From the NCBI GenBank assembly GCA_023511475.1, contig JAIMBM010000242.1, forward strand, positions 1 through 5,588: a DNA stretch of 5,588 nucleotides. Direction: 5' to 3'. The notes beneath the pieces are model-generated. The model did not search any database and was not told where the DNA came from. It worked only from the letters and a program-made list of their open reading frames with translations. The DNA comes from Anaerolineae bacterium (GTDB taxonomy: Bacteria > Chloroflexota > Anaerolineae > SpSt-313). Positions 5,462 to 5,588 of this stretch are shown here, in pieces. Made by a program: the position numbers and the translations under genes. Positions within the stretch are counted from its first letter, which is position 1. The number at the start of each line of letters is the position of its first letter.

Positions 5462-5497
5462 CCCCCTTCCCCGCCGCCTCAGCGGCGGGGAAGGGGG
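5462..5497. repeat. Perfect 16-bp-arm hairpin with CTCA loop
   Basis: Left arm 5462-5477 (CCCCCTTCCCCGCCGC) and right arm 5482-5497 are exact reverse complements around a 4-nt loop. It starts 12 bp after the previous hairpin. Its right arm is part of a G-tract series, so hairpin and quadruplex would compete. Sequence of this kind resembles interspersed GC palindromes rather than an intrinsic terminator. Confidence 0.75.
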
Positions 5498-5511
5498 CCG
5501 GGGGGATGGGG
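5487..5511 (+). other. G-quadruplex-prone tract
   Basis: Four G-runs of 4, 5, 6 and 4 are separated by AA, CC and AT. The short loops fit a stable quadruplex motif on the plus strand. It resembles the tract at 31-52 in run lengths and loops. Confidence 0.45.
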
Positions 5512-5588
5512 TACCCCTCTGGCAAGGGCCAGGAGAGGGCGATTGAGGCCACCTGTCCGCCCCCGAACCCTGTCTCCCACCACCACGC

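Larger units (their letters stand above)
5199..5588. other. Gene-free region rich in GC hairpins
   Basis: About 390 bp upstream of the operon promoter hold no credible gene. The one long frame crossing it (minus, 5552-5067) translates to Pro/Gly/Arg-rich sequence over inverted repeats and runs out of phase into yraN. The stretch holds at least four inverted repeats, repeated words such as GGACA(G)CCCCCTCC (5311-5325 and 5438-5450), and G/C-tracts. It may separate the operon from a gene to the right of the window. Confidence 0.6.

Noticed and set aside
5268..5511. CRISPR-like array
   Set aside because: The repeated elements are palindromes of different sequence with no constant repeat and no regular unique spacers.
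5067..5552. Minus-strand frame of 161 codons upstream of yraN
   Set aside because: It reads through hairpins and G-tracts, gives Pro/Gly-rich sequence, and lacks a Shine-Dalgarno or any recognised domain.

Overview
The window is GC-rich bacterial chromosome with six protein genes I can support. Five lie on the minus strand and one on the plus strand. High GC, compact overlapping genes, no phage or transposase genes and an archaea/thermophile-type adenosine-specific kinase suggest a GC-rich, possibly thermophilic bacterium. Chloroflexota is my best guess, but no taxonomic marker here proves it.

Layout, left to right. (1) Positions 1-89 are non-coding: a 34-nt palindrome followed by a run of four G-tracts. 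(2) trmD (90-842, minus) makes the tRNA m1G37 methyltransferase. (3) A 430-bp divergent intergenic region (843-1272) holds overlapping -10 hexamers on both strands and two long inverted repeats. (4) A PF04008-type adenosine-specific kinase gene (1273-1758, plus) has a very clear Shine-Dalgarno. (5) After a 45-bp convergent gap comes a minus-strand cluster. In transcription order it is a yraN-like gene (5070-4702), miaA (4705-3776), a membrane-anchored clan-A glycoside hydrolase (3776-2634) and an amino-acid-type solute-binding protein (2640-1804). Every junction in this cluster overlaps, so it is almost certainly one translationally coupled operon. A good sigma70-like promoter (TTGACG, 17 bp, TAGGAT) lies about 100 bp ahead of it. 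(6) From about 5199 to the end there is no gene, only GC-rich hairpins and G-tracts.

How the genes relate. TrmD and MiaA both modify tRNA position 37, next to the anticodon (G37 methylation and A37 prenylation), though here they sit in separate transcription units. The YraN-MiaA pair is ordinary housekeeping. The odd part is that this operon runs, with coupled translation, into two exported proteins: a glycosidase with an N-terminal membrane segment and a solute-binding protein that has no permease or ATPase gene beside it and no lipobox.

The most unusual non-coding signals are a palindrome family with the core GGACGCCGCGGCG (copies at 1-34 and 1036-1079), a second long hairpin at 1092-1144, a cluster of perfect 16-bp-arm hairpins near 5404-5497, and two G4-prone tracts. 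I found no tRNA, rRNA, CRISPR array or mobile-element gene.
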